Positions 1 through 12,240 of a stretch of DNA of 64,000 bases are shown here, in pieces (position 1 is the first letter of the stretch; each line of letters opens with the position of its first letter). The stretch covers positions 124,001 through 188,000 of the forward strand of contig ML986660.1 in assembly GCA_010094045.1 (NCBI GenBank), given 5' to 3'. Under the pieces are notes generated by a model. That model ran no database searches and was not told the origin of the DNA. It saw only the letters and a list, made by a program, of their open reading frames with translations. This DNA comes from Lojkania enalia (Eukaryota > Ascomycota > Dothideomycetes > Pleosporales). A program made the translations under genes and the position numbers.

Positions 1-1
1 A

Positions 2-187
2 TCTATCGAGAATAGCCTCAGCTCTGAACTTAGTTCCAACCTCGGCAGCATCACTGGATCACCCACCACCTCCAGTGCATCTCCGACTGGTTCTAGCTCT
101 TCCACTCCCGGCGCTGCTGGTCCCGCTGCCATTCCAGCTATGGGTGCTGTAGCAGGTGGCATTCTCGCACTCGCTGGCCTTATGTAA
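2..187 (+). CDS. C-terminal end of a GPI-anchored cell-surface protein (partial)
   Basis: The reading frame is open from the window edge to a TAA at 185-187, giving the last 61 residues of a protein that starts outside. The visible part is a Ser/Thr/Gly-rich stretch, then Ala/Gly/Pro small residues, then a short hydrophobic tail (GGILALAGLM) ending the protein with no charged residues after it. This is the layout of a GPI-attachment signal: small-residue omega site, spacer, hydrophobic C-terminus. The protein is therefore probably secreted and anchored to the plasma membrane or wall. The family of the missing N-terminal domain (for example CFEM or a glycoside hydrolase) cannot be told from this piece. 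Confidence 0.75.
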   Translation, partial: SIENSLSSELSSNLGSITGSPTTSSASPTGSSSSTPGAAGPAAIPAMGAVAGGILALAGLM

Positions 188-1561
188 AGCGGGGAGATGG
201 CTCCCACTTCTCAGTAACAAAGAATCACGAACTTCGATATGTGGACCCGAGTAGGTTTGGTTTCAGCTTATTAGCTGAACCCGCTTCGTCTCGACAGAGA
301 CATTTGCACACTTGACAAATGGATATTATAATCCTGAAGTAATGAATCGGGTTGAGATGTTCTTTTACAGTATACCGCTTAAATAAGTTGCGCTATTAAA
401 ACATGTATTTCTAATTTCACATTCTACCTCGCTCAACCTATGATGGTTTGTTGTCATATAGCTCTTATTACACATCCTCTAATTAGGTAACTATCTCTCA
501 CAGATCGACATCTTTAATAATCCCTCTGACCAAGTGAAAACAAGAACTTCGAAAGCTCCCGTCAACATTTTAATCTCCCCCATTTTTGCCTCTTTTCCTA
601 GCTCGGCGTCAGTCTCTTCGCAAAAGCTCATTCCCTCCCACCGTCTCCACTACACCTCCACCTGTCCTACAGACCTGCTTACGCGTCCGTATCCGCAATG
701 ACATCACCCGAATTCCCCACTACTCGAGGCTTGTGAAACCTTCTGATTCGTTACGCACTTGGCTCGTGCTTTTATCGGGCCGGATCCGACCTTACCTATT
801 TGGGATTGATAAATGTTCGATCCGGGGTATGGCGTAGAGGTCGAGGGAAACAAGTGTAAATCGGAGACGCTTGGACTACTACTAGGTGGGGGGACAGTTG
901 CTAGATGCCGTAGAATCATGTGATCCTCTACCTATGCATTTGGAAACTTTCTTCCCTGGCATTGGATAAGTACTCCGTCGGTAATCTGGAATGCAAGGCC
1001 CTACAATTATTTGAGATGTCAGGTTGCAGGCAAAACTACTGCTTTAATTACGAAACTCTAAAGAATTTTATTCTAACGAATATCGCGAGATTGCATCCTT
1101 CAACTCGGCGCTCATGAATTGTGCACCAGGAGAATGCCAGATGCAGGTGGGCAAGGTGGAATGCGCTACAAATACCGACTAGCTTATGGCCAGCGAATCA
1201 TCTAGATTTAGGAGGGGGGCATGACTTGGATATTGTAATTGGAAAACTTCCTATCATCCCCTTGCAGTAACATGCATTAAAGTTTATCTCCTAATCCGAT
1301 TTTTCACTGTTAGAACAACTAATTTGTACATTGTGTAATCTACTTCCTCTTAGTAATACTTGTAAGTATTCCTTGTCCAGTTTCTAAGTCATGAAAACAA
1401 TGCCGAATCCAAATGACACTACAATATGCCTCACATATAAGCCTCCCTGGGTTCCATATCTTCATTCTTGAAGTATTCACCATAAGATTTGGCATTTTTG
1501 CATTCCTCGCAAACTCATGCCGGGCCTTACACACTGTATCAATAATTTCCTCGCGAATAAC
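188..1561. other. Intergenic stretch, no supported gene
   Basis: About 1.4 kb holding the 3' flank of the GPI protein gene and A+T-leaning DNA. The short open frames here lack codon structure or a recognisable motif. Nothing else is seen. Confidence 0.5.
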
Positions 1562-2106
1562 CCAGCAGGCGCTAGCGAAATGCAGCCTGCTGAGTCTAAA
1601 TCCGACAAGGATATATTCCTTGTAATTTTTCCTGTAATTGGATTTGTAATGTTTGTTGTAATCACAGTCTCTATTCTTACTATTCAGCGTCGTCGTAGAT
1701 ATAAGGATCGAAAACAGGATATGGAGACCGGTTTCTCCAAGGACAAACAGTTCAAAATTGATGAGGATAGTTACTCTATCCAAACTGCGCGATCCTTGAC
1801 ATCTGAGCAAGCCGAGATGTATCTAGAGTGCCAGGGTACAAAATCTACGCTGCCTGAGAATGTTTCTCTCGAAAAGCCGAAAGAGATCGCTAATCCCTAG
1901 GGCCTTATTCGGCCAGGGCCAAAAGAAGCTACATTTAACCCAGATGCTCATGCTACAGCGATAGCTCAACTACACGCTCAGCAGAGCAAGCCGTAGTGGT
2001 TAAAAAGGCCCTCTCTCGAGTGGGGAAGAGCTTCTACTAATGAGGAAACTATCACATCAGACACGCAGAAACAGACTGCGCCTCCTATGCACCCATCGCC
2101 TGCCTA
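1562..2106 (+). pseudogene. Decayed exon of a single-pass membrane protein
   Basis: One reading frame runs from about 1562 (just after a plausible acceptor, cccagcag) to a TAA at 2104-2106, interrupted only by TAG codons at 1898-1900 and 1994-1996. It encodes a short polar stretch, one strong membrane segment (FLVIFPVIGFVMFVVITVSI), an Arg-rich stop-transfer (RRRRYKDRK) and a long polar, Glu/Lys/Ser/Thr-rich cytoplasmic-type tail. This looks like the C-terminal half of a fungal surface receptor or sensor-like protein whose ectodomain exons lie upstream or are lost. The first stop sits in a CCTAGG context, as a CAG-to-TAG change would give. A shorter ATG-initiated protein of 127 residues (1517-1900) is possible, but the frame staying open across both stops favours a pseudogene. 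Confidence 0.5.
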
Positions 2107-5100
2107 AAACTTTGCGTCTTACATGGGCCTCTACTTAGCGTATGGGCCACAAACTGTAAAGTTGCGTCCTCTCTGCTATCGAGTTGCGTCTCCGCGTGCT
2201 ACCAAAACCTCTACAGAATTTCCGCTCCACTAACTACGGACATCGCGTCTACTGTACATATGGATGATTGGGCACATGCCTCGTTCACTACTCTCACCGA
2301 TGTTCGTCTTTTTCCTTGGGTTTCTTCTTTACTCCAAGATCTATTCACTCATGCTGACATTGACCAGCAATACCTTTCGATATTCTTCGGATTCTTAGGC
2401 TTCTTAAGGAACTTCTCAAGGATCTATGACTAGCTTAGATTCAACGGGATCCATATCCTAGGCATTGCTTAGCTAGTATCAGGTTCTCCAAAAAGCAATA
2501 TAGGGGCATTCTGAATGGTGCTAGGTATTCAGCCCTTGCGAATATCTGCATAATTATAAATACTTCCTTGTCTATCTAAATATCTACTGCGCACTTCATC
2601 TACATATGCTTCAACTAGCAGCCGTAGCCGTAATGGCCCTATTTTTGATCTCGCCACGGCGCGACAGTTCAGATAGCCCACTACGAAAACCAGCAACTAT
2701 TGGATGGATTGTCCTTATCGGTATTTCATTCGTCATGGTCGCTTCAATAGCAATCATAATCCAAGAACCTCTACACGCCGGGAGTATCCCAACATTAGTT
2801 ACATTATTAATAAGTTAGCTCTATATCTATTAGAATACAGTGCACTAATGCACTCCAGGTCATTTATTTCCTCGTCGAAGATTTTATCATCTAATACAAC
2901 TCATCAAGTAGTACGGCAACGGAGTACCTTCGGTCGGCAGTCAATGGAGTTAGCCGTACTACCATACTGATGGGATATCATTGACTCACCCCTTAGGGGT
3001 GACTTTTTGAGAAAAATAAATCTAAAAATAAATATTTTTTTTTTGGCGTGTTTACAATACCATTCGCCGGGATATCCAAGTCTTTGTACCTAATCCTAGA
3101 AGGTAGCTTTCCAATTGCAGAACTCGACTCTAGGGATATTATTAATTTTTCAGCATGCCTTGCAGTCTCTGTCATTGGGATTGCTTTGCAACCCTTTAAC
3201 GGCCGTGAAGTAGCCGTGATGGATATCTATGTCCGGCCTGGCTTTTTAAGCTCCTTCAATGGGATCATGCACCACTAATTATTGTGAACCTAATATTCAC
3301 GGGCGCTTCCTTTGTTCTAGGAAAAGCTCAAATCTTCCAGATATACGAGAGATATATTAATACATTTAAGGGACTCGTATCAGTCTGCTTGGTTCGGCGC
3401 TCATACATGACAGTACCACAGCTAATACTCTTTTTCATAGCCGTAGCATGCACTAGGGGCCACTCAACTTCAGAGGCTTTTCGTATTAAACATTAATAGT
3501 GAAATGCCATTCTTCCGTCCTTAATTTTTACCGCCAATTCGCGTCAATTCGTGAATATAAGCAAAACTCCCGGCTTAGAACATCATTATTTCCCATTACA
3601 GTAGCTGTTATCTTCGTGGCATTTTTAATCTTCTACAACGACGACACTGCCAATTGCCAAATGAGATTTCAAATACGCTCTAGTGCTACCTATCGCACTA
3701 GTGGTAGGCATGTACAATGAGGAAATTGACTAAGTAGCCTCCCTCTTCTTGAGACGGAGGAGCATACCAAGCATTTAAATTTTAAAAATTCATGTCTACA
3801 GCAAGAACAGTCGCACAATCAATATGCAAATCAAGCAAACAATCCGCGTAGATAGAGTAAAATTTCGACCTAATATAGGGCATGAGGGTGAGACCTACTC
3901 CTATCATATTCGGAACAAATAGGACAACTTACAAAGCACACGGTTTTTTTTCATGTATGCCTATAATCCGCGTGAGTTCTACCCACGAATGGGCGATTAA
4001 TTTGACCCTCCCAGAACGGAGATGCTAAACCTAGGCTAGTAGGGCCAACTCTGTAACTGTACCTGTAACTGAGTGTTACCACAGAAATATTGTATCACTT
4101 CTAGACCGTGATCCTGAGTTCACACTTAACAGGTCATTTCGTTCATGCTTGCTCTGCAAGCCACCGTCTTATCCAACTTATACCTTGAAGCTCTCACTAA
4201 CAAAATTTTGAAGGAGGTTGGCATGGCTACACACCTTACTAAAAGGATCGGTTGAAGAGGAAGGTGCTTACTCTCCGCTTCTGATAGGCCCGGATGGTGA
4301 GCCGCTGTGACGAACTAATCGCCAGTGAGAGTTGCTCTGCGGCACACACCTCCGGGTCAATTCAAAGCCAATGTCTAAATCTTTCGTCTTTGGTATTCAA
4401 ACTCAGCAGGAACAAATTCTGGTGAATGCATACACTGCAGTATTTTCAGATAAATTCTTGGCGCCTTTACCGCACCAAAGATCGATATTGGAGAAATAGA
4501 AGCTCCACGACCCCGCCCACGATTCTCCGGCATCTGCGTCTTCTTAGAATCGAATCAATACTATCCAACAGCCGCCGCCACGTTCCGAAAACACACAGCG
4601 AGAGTGGGGGAAAGCGTTCGTAGGAGATCGGAGGCGCCGTCTCTGGTACCACACATTAGGGCCGTGGAATTAAGCCTATTTGGGCTTAGCGAAGCGGCCG
4701 GGTCAGGAGTGTGGGTCCATGGGAAAATTCTGATTTTGCCGACTTTCCCATGTTTCATCATGGCATTTCCATCTTCTCCCATGGTATTCTGACCACTTTT
4801 CCATTCGAACCCTAGGCGGGAGCCGTAGTAGTTGCCGCCATCCGCCATCGCCATCACATTTGCAGCTCAAACTTCCAAATAATGCCCTCGCTCTTGTGCC
4901 CCTGTCAGCAGGTTTCATGTCAAGTCCCCATGTTGGGAGACGTCGGGTGCACCCTAGCTATGAACACGTCTGTCCCAATTCAAACCGTTCTCTTTTCTCT
5001 ACCTAAATTCAACTATGAGCAGATTGGGCCAGGCTGGAAATAACGAACCTTCTGACCACGCGGGAGTACTTCAATGATAGGGCCAGGTCTCGTTTGCGAC

Positions 5101-5857
5101 AACGGCCTAGGCTCGGGGCCGTAAAAGCCAAGGGCCTACGCCAAGGGTGAACATGTCCCCTTAGCTACAGCGACTGATTCTTATTAGAATAAAGTCGTAG
5201 CCAGCCACATATGGCAAACTAAGTGCCAGCTCATCTGATAATATGTTTAGCATTGACTTCGAATTTATTTCGCGGCCTTCACCGACTTTTCCTCCCCCAC
5301 CCGGTAGGAGTGGCGAGCATAGGTGTTCCGCGTGCAAGGTGGCGAATTGGCCGAGACGTTCTCATTTTTTTGCCCATTTGTATCATAGAGTGACAGTCCA
5401 TATTTGGTACGCAATCCTAAGAGCTCCCGTTGATGGCCGGGTGCCACGGTGTCGGTATTAGCGCCGTGAATCAGCTTCTAATCTGTCCTGCAGTCGCCCT
5501 TATACAAAGCTCGAGCTTGCTGATTCGCTGCGACCATGTCGTTGCTATTGACTCATTTCTTACCCCCCCCTAGAGACTCTTTCCTATGAATATTGAGACA
5601 CGAATTGCCACGAACACCATACTAACTTTTTTTTTAAATCTTGTGCGATGTCGAATCGCCCTTATCAACTATGATCGAACGCTTAGTTACCAGTTCCCCT
5701 TTGGCCAACATATATGCTACATGCCAACCGAAGCTCGCTAATGTATCCTTTCGATCTCTGAAGGCGGCCACGCCCCCTTCATACCCAACACCATACACGT
5801 ATACACGTGAATCCTCTACCTGCACTCCGGCGCTTAGCTCGGCTTGAGTGCTCTCCA
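2107..5857. other. Gene-poor region with possible membrane-protein relics
   Basis: No intact gene is recognised in 3.7 kb. Several short frames between 2606 and 3720 on the plus strand (2606-2818, 3048-3278, 3284-3496, 3499-3720) are hydrophobic and lie end to end. They may be fragments of a decayed membrane protein, but no family motif is visible. The part nearest 5858 is the promoter side of the Zn2Cys6 gene. Confidence 0.35.
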
Positions 5858-8346
5858 ATGTCGCAGCAGTCTATAGCCGCAATGCGGGCAAGGAACCCCT
5901 CCACCTCAGCGAAGCCTCTTCAAACATGCGACGTATGCAAACTCCGGCATCAAAAATGTAGTGGCGAGCGCCCAAGCTGTTCACACTGTAACCTCCGAAA
6001 CCTAGTCTGTGTTTACTCTACGACACCCGCCCATAATATCGATCACTCCGTTGTGCGAAAACGTAGTCTCCGCTCAGAAGACGGCCAGAAGAAAGCACAC
6101 GTGTCTCAGTCGCCATCATCCATAGCCCGAGAAACTTCAGCCAACACACCGCCTGAAATAACTCATACTAAGTCAGTTGCCTCGCAGTCGAAATCCGAAG
6201 TAAAGAGTAGCAGGAAGCCTCCGAGGCAGCGGAATCCTCGATCCGCCGCTACCGCAAGCCTACAATATCTTGTTGATACGGCAAGACTGATCCTGAGACC
6301 AGACGAGGAACCTGACGGTGTCGATAATCCTTCCACAGAACACAAGAGACCAACTAAATCAATTAGTGTTTGGAACTCTCTGAGACATCATAAAAGGAAC
6401 GTATTTGATCGTACAAGCCTTCCACCCCGGAAGTATGCGCAATCACTCCTAGACGCCTTTTTTGAAGGACCCAATCGTTATATTTATGTTTGCGAACGCT
6501 TGGAAATGCAAGCTCGGTTAGATCGTCTTTATAATGAAAAGGATGCCATTGAAGATGAAGTCAAAGCGCTCATATACCTGACGCTAGCTGTCGGAGCACA
6601 ATGGAAAGATGGGGTCAGCAGCGAGGACTCCGCAACGTGGTCGGCAACAGCCCAAGATTGGATGGACATAGCCCAGCAGGACGACCAGGAGAATTGGTTG
6701 TGGGTTGCACAGGCGTTATTGCTCACCTGCCTACGGCATGCTGCAGAGAGACCCGCAAAATGCTATATAGATCTTGGTTCGTCGACTCGAATTTCGACGC
6801 ATACCATCTATTCATTTCTAATAGTCCTCCCAGGTTCTGCAGTCAAGGTTGCACAAACTTATAGAATAGATCTGTCGTTCGAGGATTCCTGCTTCGACTC
6901 TCAGGAAACTTACTCCAAATGGAGACAAGTCTGGCTGAGTTTGATCTTCGTCGATGCGTACGTTGGCACAGTCCCCATTTATGATGTTTGCTCACCAATA
7001 CATAGCTGGTTGTCCACAGCTCTAGGCAGAAACCCCCAAATAACATGCGAAACATCCCAGGACCCCTTTTTGCGAAATCTTAAGCTTGATTATGGGCTTC
7101 TAGGGTGCTCTGTTCAAACTTGCAACGCGAGGATGGGAGTCATCATCTCTAGAATGCTCAAAGACATCCATAGCTCCTCTCGCGTAGATATCCGGGTATA
7201 CGACCAATATCTCCAGGTCATTCAGAAGTGGATCAATGGTATTCCCCCGCATTTACGGCTAACCGGAGAGGATGATAATGCCCTAAATAATCTGCAAAGT
7301 TCCATTACAGATTATTACTCAGCGGTAGGTTGACTCCGGGACCCTATTTGCAATATGTCCTCTAATATTCCTATAGCTTCATTTGGAGCTGACACATCTC
7401 GGAAGTGTTATGTTTCTGCTACGACCTCTTTTGTTACACTGTGCGGGAAGGGAACTGCAGCAACCCGATACTGTGCTTCCCGAAACAGTGCGGGTTCATG
7501 CGCAAGCTTGGTAAGAACTTGGTGGCTTTGGCGTATCTTTTAGTCGCTAACTTAACTAACACAGTACGGATAGCGCCATACGGATAGCTCGCTGTTGCTC
7601 CTCCTTGATGTCAAGAGGCATTTTGGCAAAACGATCGTGGTACATGATGTAAGCTCCACGAGCATTCGGAAATGAATATCATCTAACATGACTATAGCCA
7701 TCTTACTTTTAATGCCGCTATAATTATCCTCCTTAATATGTCGCGGTCAAGGACGGTTCACGACGCCTCCAGAGTCACTCACGACCAAATTTATCAACAT
7801 CAGCAAGAGCTGGGCTTCAGTATGTGTATGAGTATTCTATCCCACTGCGCCTCTCAAGACGCTCTCGCCGCGCATTTTTTCAAGATTGCACAAGATCTTC
7901 ATAACAGTTTGCCCAGCAAGCACGCTACCGGCCCAATGGTGGACATAACCCACATGCACCCCCCTATTAACAAAAGACCGTCACTAAACCCACAACAAAC
8001 CCCACCATCACGTTCATCCAGCAGCGCGCAAAGTCAACTCAGCCACTCCACCTCACATTCATCTTCCACTTCATTCTCGACCTCTACGCCCCTCTCCATG
8101 GCGGCTCCGGATCCCAATATGCCATTGTCCTCGGCCCCAAATATGGACGGTGTAGAATTTACTGGGCCGTTCCTATACCTTAACCCGGAAACACCATTTT
8201 ATTCTGGTAGCAGCTCTTCCGAATTGCTTCGCGAGCTGGGGAGCGGGATGGATGGCATGGTAGATGTTGTCGATGAGGAGCTTGCCGGCATAGGACAGTT
8301 CGAGTTCGAGGATTGGCTAGTTGACAAACCTGGAAGTCTCGAATGA
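5858..8346 (+). CDS. Zn2Cys6 fungal transcription factor with middle homology region
   Basis: Proposed exons are 5858-6776, 6834-7324, 7377-7510, 7565-7648 and 7698-8346, totalling 759 codons (758 aa). Introns are 57, 52, 54 and 49 nt, all GT-AG. The Zn2Cys6 binuclear cluster has its six cysteines at residues 24, 27, 34, 41, 44 and 51 with the usual 2-6-6-2-6 spacing. A basic Ser/Lys linker follows, then the fungal-specific transcription factor domain. Splicing joins the middle-homology helices: LDAFFEGPNRYIYV early, DLG/SAVKVAQTYR across intron 1, YYSA/LHLELTHLG across intron 2. The C-terminus is Ser/Pro-rich with an acidic end, typical of an activation region. Start: the frame extends upstream only to a GTG, so the ATG at 5858 is chosen; 5881 is an alternative. 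Targets are unknown, and no biosynthetic genes lie directly beside it. Confidence 0.88.
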
Positions 8347-9316
8347 TTATCTCTGACCAATCTATCCGCAACATCTTGTTAATAGTGAACTGGCAAGACG
8401 ATGTGTCCAGGTTCGCGGGGTTGGCTAGGAAGTGATGTCTCCGACGATTCGTTACCTCAAGTTGAGTCTCAATGACGGTATCGGTACTTGGATACAGCAC
8501 AAGTGAGCGACCCTTTCTCGTAAAGGAAGTAAGATTTCAATATCTTCCTAGATACAGTCCGATCTTCTTGGGTCCCCTTCGGGGGGTGCATAATACAAGG
8601 TGATTGATGGAAAGCATGTCTGGGCATACGATCGTGAAGGGATGTAAGAAGTTTTCCACTTTCCACACCATTCATTTACGAAGTATTGTAGATAGATCAA
8701 AAAAAAAAAACCTGATGATAAAGAGCATACTATTACTTAAAAACCACCATGTCATTGTTCCTCCGTCCTCACTTCACCAATCTAGTACCTACCCAGCTAT
8801 CTTCACCCTTCGGGTAGCATCTCCATACGGAATCTACCCACACTCCTTCTCTTATCTCCCCTTTTTCTCGAGCATAGCATGCTAGAGACATGGACATTTT
8901 GTGTTGTATGAGCCTTAATACGGGGGCGTGATTCAACTCCAGTATGTTAGCACACTGTTCCCCTGACTTTTCGAAATATATAAGTTAGATCTTTGCATCC
9001 TTCGAAACACCGACCGCATGAGTAGCTACAAATTTTCCACAGCCACTGAAGACATTCTATGCACTCGAGAAGAGACAGCATCCTACGGGTTGTAGAAGCG
9101 GGTTTCTATATTTCGGCTAGGCGTTTCAAGATGCCACGTATCTCCGCACCAATCTCTACACATTACTTTTTCCTCCATTAAGCATATACTGAAAATAATG
9201 CGTTGCAGGTTTTCTGTTTGATCTTATATTGGACAAAGCGATATTTATATACTCGCTTATGGAGACGAGATTGTATCTTCTACAAACGGACTCCCCGGTC
9301 TCCAATACATGGCCAG
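8347..9316. other. Convergent 3' intergenic region
   Basis: Region between the 3' ends of the transcription factor and the ThDP enzyme. It contains an A-run near 8700 and a pyrimidine-rich stretch at 8780-8880, with no coding signal. Nothing else is seen. Confidence 0.5.
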
Positions 9317-11449
9317 CTACCCAATAAGTACTGTCTTGCCACCCCCATACTTGCCCTCCGGGCCCTCGAGGTGAGCATCTAGTACTGCAGTCTTCCCGTT
9401 CAATACCGTCTTGATTGCCTCTGGTAATAGCCTCCCCAACTCCTCCGCCGTACTAGCATGCGCGGCCCAAAGATCGCCGCCAGCCGCAGCCTTCGCAATC
9501 CCCGAATAATCGGGCGTCGGAGCAAAACTAATATTTAACTCTTCATTACTAACCTTACTACCCTCGCCATTAGGATGCACTAGCAGCATAGACCGCCGCG
9601 GTGCGTTCCACCCTTTATTGTTGAGAATGATGGTCAAAATGGGTATATTATAGCGTTTAGAGATCCAGTATACGGACCCGGGGACGGAGAATAGAAAAGT
9701 GCCGTCGCCGACAATCTGACAGACGAATTGTTTCTTGCCTTCTGTATCGGAGGCGAGTTTGACGCCGAGAGCTCCTCCACCAGACCAACCCAGACCGCCG
9801 CCTCCGCAGTTGATCCATGAGCCGGGGAGAGTGGCTTGAATTTGGTCGGCTACAAAACCGGTTTGCGTGACAGCTTCAATCGCCCAGATGGTGTCGTTGG
9901 GGCACAACTTCTTGAGCTGCTGGGCTAGGTAGGGAGTACCGAAGTGGCTGTTTTCGTCAACTTTAGCTTCTGCTGCGATAGTCTCGAGCTTCTTAGTGTA
10001 AGATTCTTGAAGAGCCGCCCAACGGTCTGAGAAGAAACTGCCAGATAATTTTTCCTGAAAGTTGGCATTTATGTAGGCGTTAATTTGACTGAGCGAAGTG
10101 TATGAATCGGCACGGTACCGCTGTAATGCTTTGATGTAAAAGACGGGCATCTGCTGTTTCAAGGGATCTACATCGATGTGAAATACTTTAGCACCGTCCC
10201 TTGGATGGCATTGGGTGTTGATCCAGGGTACATCGCAATCGACAACGAGAATCACGTCAGCCGTCTTGATGGCAGGCTCGACTCCGTATCGAAGGCCCAG
10301 CCATGCAGGGTGGTTGGCTAAGAAGACGATGAGTAGGGGTGCACTGATGGGGAGGCATTCACACGATCTATGCCTTTGGATAGCCGGGCGTACCTGGAAA
10401 ACACATGTCGCTTCCGCCTGTGTCAAGCACACGGAGGCCTTTGACGTTGCTTGCCAGCTGCACTAGCTCCTGCACAGAGGCATGATTCCGGCCTGAATAA
10501 CCAGCTATCACAAGCGGCTCCTGCGCATTCACCAATGCCTCTGCTATGGCCTTGACGCCACTGGATGGTAGCGCGGCCGGCTCGACAGGATTCCAGTACT
10601 CTTGTTGGAGGGAGTATGGGGTGAGGTCTTCCTCCATGGGCTCTCGTGCACCGTACAGATAGACTGGTCCTTTGGGGTCGCTCATGGCGAAGGATATGGC
10701 GCGATTGACCATTTGCTGCCTGGCGTTAGATTCGTCCCCGACCGGCCATGGTGCTTGCCCACCTTGACATTCTTCCCAGACTTAATCTCGCCAGTATAGC
10801 GGCAGTACTGTGCCAGGATCTGCTTCTGGTCCGGCACGTCTTGAATCCAGTGGATATACTCGGTCCTGCTTCCGCGCATTTCTCCCTCAATGGTGAAAGG
10901 CGACAGGCCGGCAAAGATCAGTACAGGGGCGCGTCCGCACGAGGCATTGTGCACGGCGGCGCCGAGGCCCTGGGTACCGACATCAACGTGGACGATGACG
11001 CATTGCGGCTTCCCTGTGAGGCGAGCATAGCCGTCGGCCATGGAAAGCGCAACCATCTGGAGAAGGCGTCAGCATCGTCGTCGGGGAGGTGCGGTGCAGT
11101 GCTACCTCCGCAAAGAGAAAGTGCAGTACAGCCCGGAAGGTGCCGTGCGGGAAAAGAACTGGAGTGCAGTGCACCCAGATCTGGGTGGGTGCAGGGAAGG
11201 GACCTCGCGACTCACCTCATTCGGACACGTGATGATCTTGGGGAACTGGCCCTTCTTCTCATTCTGGCCCTTAACAATGGCCTCGATGATGCTGGGGTGG
11301 TCGGATCCCAGGTTCACAAAGGCGTGTGTCACGCCGGCCTCCCAGATGGCCTCGAAGAAGGCGAAGGACGCCGTGTAGACCCTGCGTCCAAAGTCAAACA
11401 CCGCGGACCGTGCAGATAGCTGGACAGGAGCGAGCGTGTGTGCTTACAT
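9317..11449 (-). CDS. Thiamine-diphosphate-dependent enzyme (acetolactate synthase / benzoylformate decarboxylase-like)
   Basis: Proposed minus-strand exons are 11449-11448, 11381-11216, 11056-10763, 10715-10394 and 10317-9317, giving 595 codons (594 aa), the usual size for this superfamily. All three ThDP-enzyme regions are present. The N-terminal pyrimidine-binding domain has a candidate catalytic Glu at residue 56 (CPNEMVALS) followed by a GYARLTG-type segment. A central domain follows, then the C-terminal PP domain with the cofactor motif GDG near 465 and NN near 493. It should carry out decarboxylation or carboligation of a 2-keto acid; the substrate cannot be read from sequence. The only good start comes from joining AT at 11449-11448 to G at 11381 across a 66-nt intron (GTAAGC...GCAG), giving MVYTAS. 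Without that splice the frame has a TAA upstream and no ATG. An alternative first exon starting with ATG at 11615 and spliced to about 11425 is possible but less like the family. Confidence 0.85.
11382..11447 (-). other. Start-codon-splitting intron of the ThDP enzyme gene
   Basis: This 66-nt GTAAGC...CGCAG intron leaves only AT of the ATG in exon 1 and supplies G as the first base of exon 2. Exon 2 (11381-11216) then reads in frame into the conserved N-terminus, and phases agree through the remaining exons. This is a hand prediction without transcript support. Confidence 0.6.
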
Positions 11450-12240
11450 GGTGCTGATTGTACCCAGGTACCTGGGTAGTCCTTCCTAACAGCGCTGCCT
11501 GGCTGCGGAACGGGGACCTGCTATAACAGCGGCAAGAGTGGGGGAGAGAGGGACGCACGAGAGACAAAGCAACGCCCACAATACTCCGTAGTAGGTCCTG
11601 GCCGAGGGTGAGCATGGCGGGGGAGGGTATTCACGCCTTACTGCCCGGCAATAGGTATATTTGGTGGTGCCCCACCATGGGCTTGCCTACCCCGCTGGTG
11701 TCCATCGGTGGTGGGTTTGGTCTCGGAGATGCAACTAGGTACTGCTACTAGGTCGGCAATGGGTAATGATGCACACACGGTTCGCTACGGCCGCCGGCTG
11801 TTCGCGGTTCTCTGGGCATAAGGTACCGGTGGTGCCGAGGTCATTCCGACCGCTTAGTTACTACCATAACCATCTCCGCTCTCAGCGCCAAGACCCCCAG
11901 CATTCCGAGTATGCGCGTCTTCATTCCGAATGCCGTCTACAGTCGCATTTTGGTCCTTAGGACCCAACGACGTCTTCTCTGTGTGCTTGTCGTTGGTGTT
12001 GGGACTTGTCCATCTATGCTCGCGCAATATTTGCTTCGCGGAGGTCTTGGTAGTCGATAGGCAATCTTTCAACAACCTTCCAAGGTCAGGATCCTGGGGA
12101 CAAGCGCGACGTGAAACAGCTCCTGGTTTCATCCGTCCGCGCCCGTGACCGTATTCAAACACTCAAATGTCCCACGCCAGATGTGATCCTAAAACTCGTT
12201 GCCCAAATGTTAATCTTTTTCTAGCTATCTGCCCGCCGAC
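11450..12240. other. Divergent promoter region (ThDP enzyme / SET protein)
   Basis: About 0.8 kb between two divergently transcribed genes, with many short antisense frames but no coding structure. The exon-1 leader of the ThDP enzyme probably lies just above 11449. I see no distinctive operator motif. Confidence 0.45.

Noticed and set aside
1340..1810. 156-aa minus-strand frame
   Set aside because: Overlaps the clearer plus-strand membrane-protein frame and shows no motif.
2606..3720. Chain of hydrophobic frames as a possible four-exon membrane protein
   Set aside because: No consistent splice sites or family motif could be found linking them, so only mentioned as possible relics.
10748..11419. 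223-aa plus-strand frame
   Set aside because: Lies antisense to the ThDP enzyme exons, which have strong family motifs; no independent signal.
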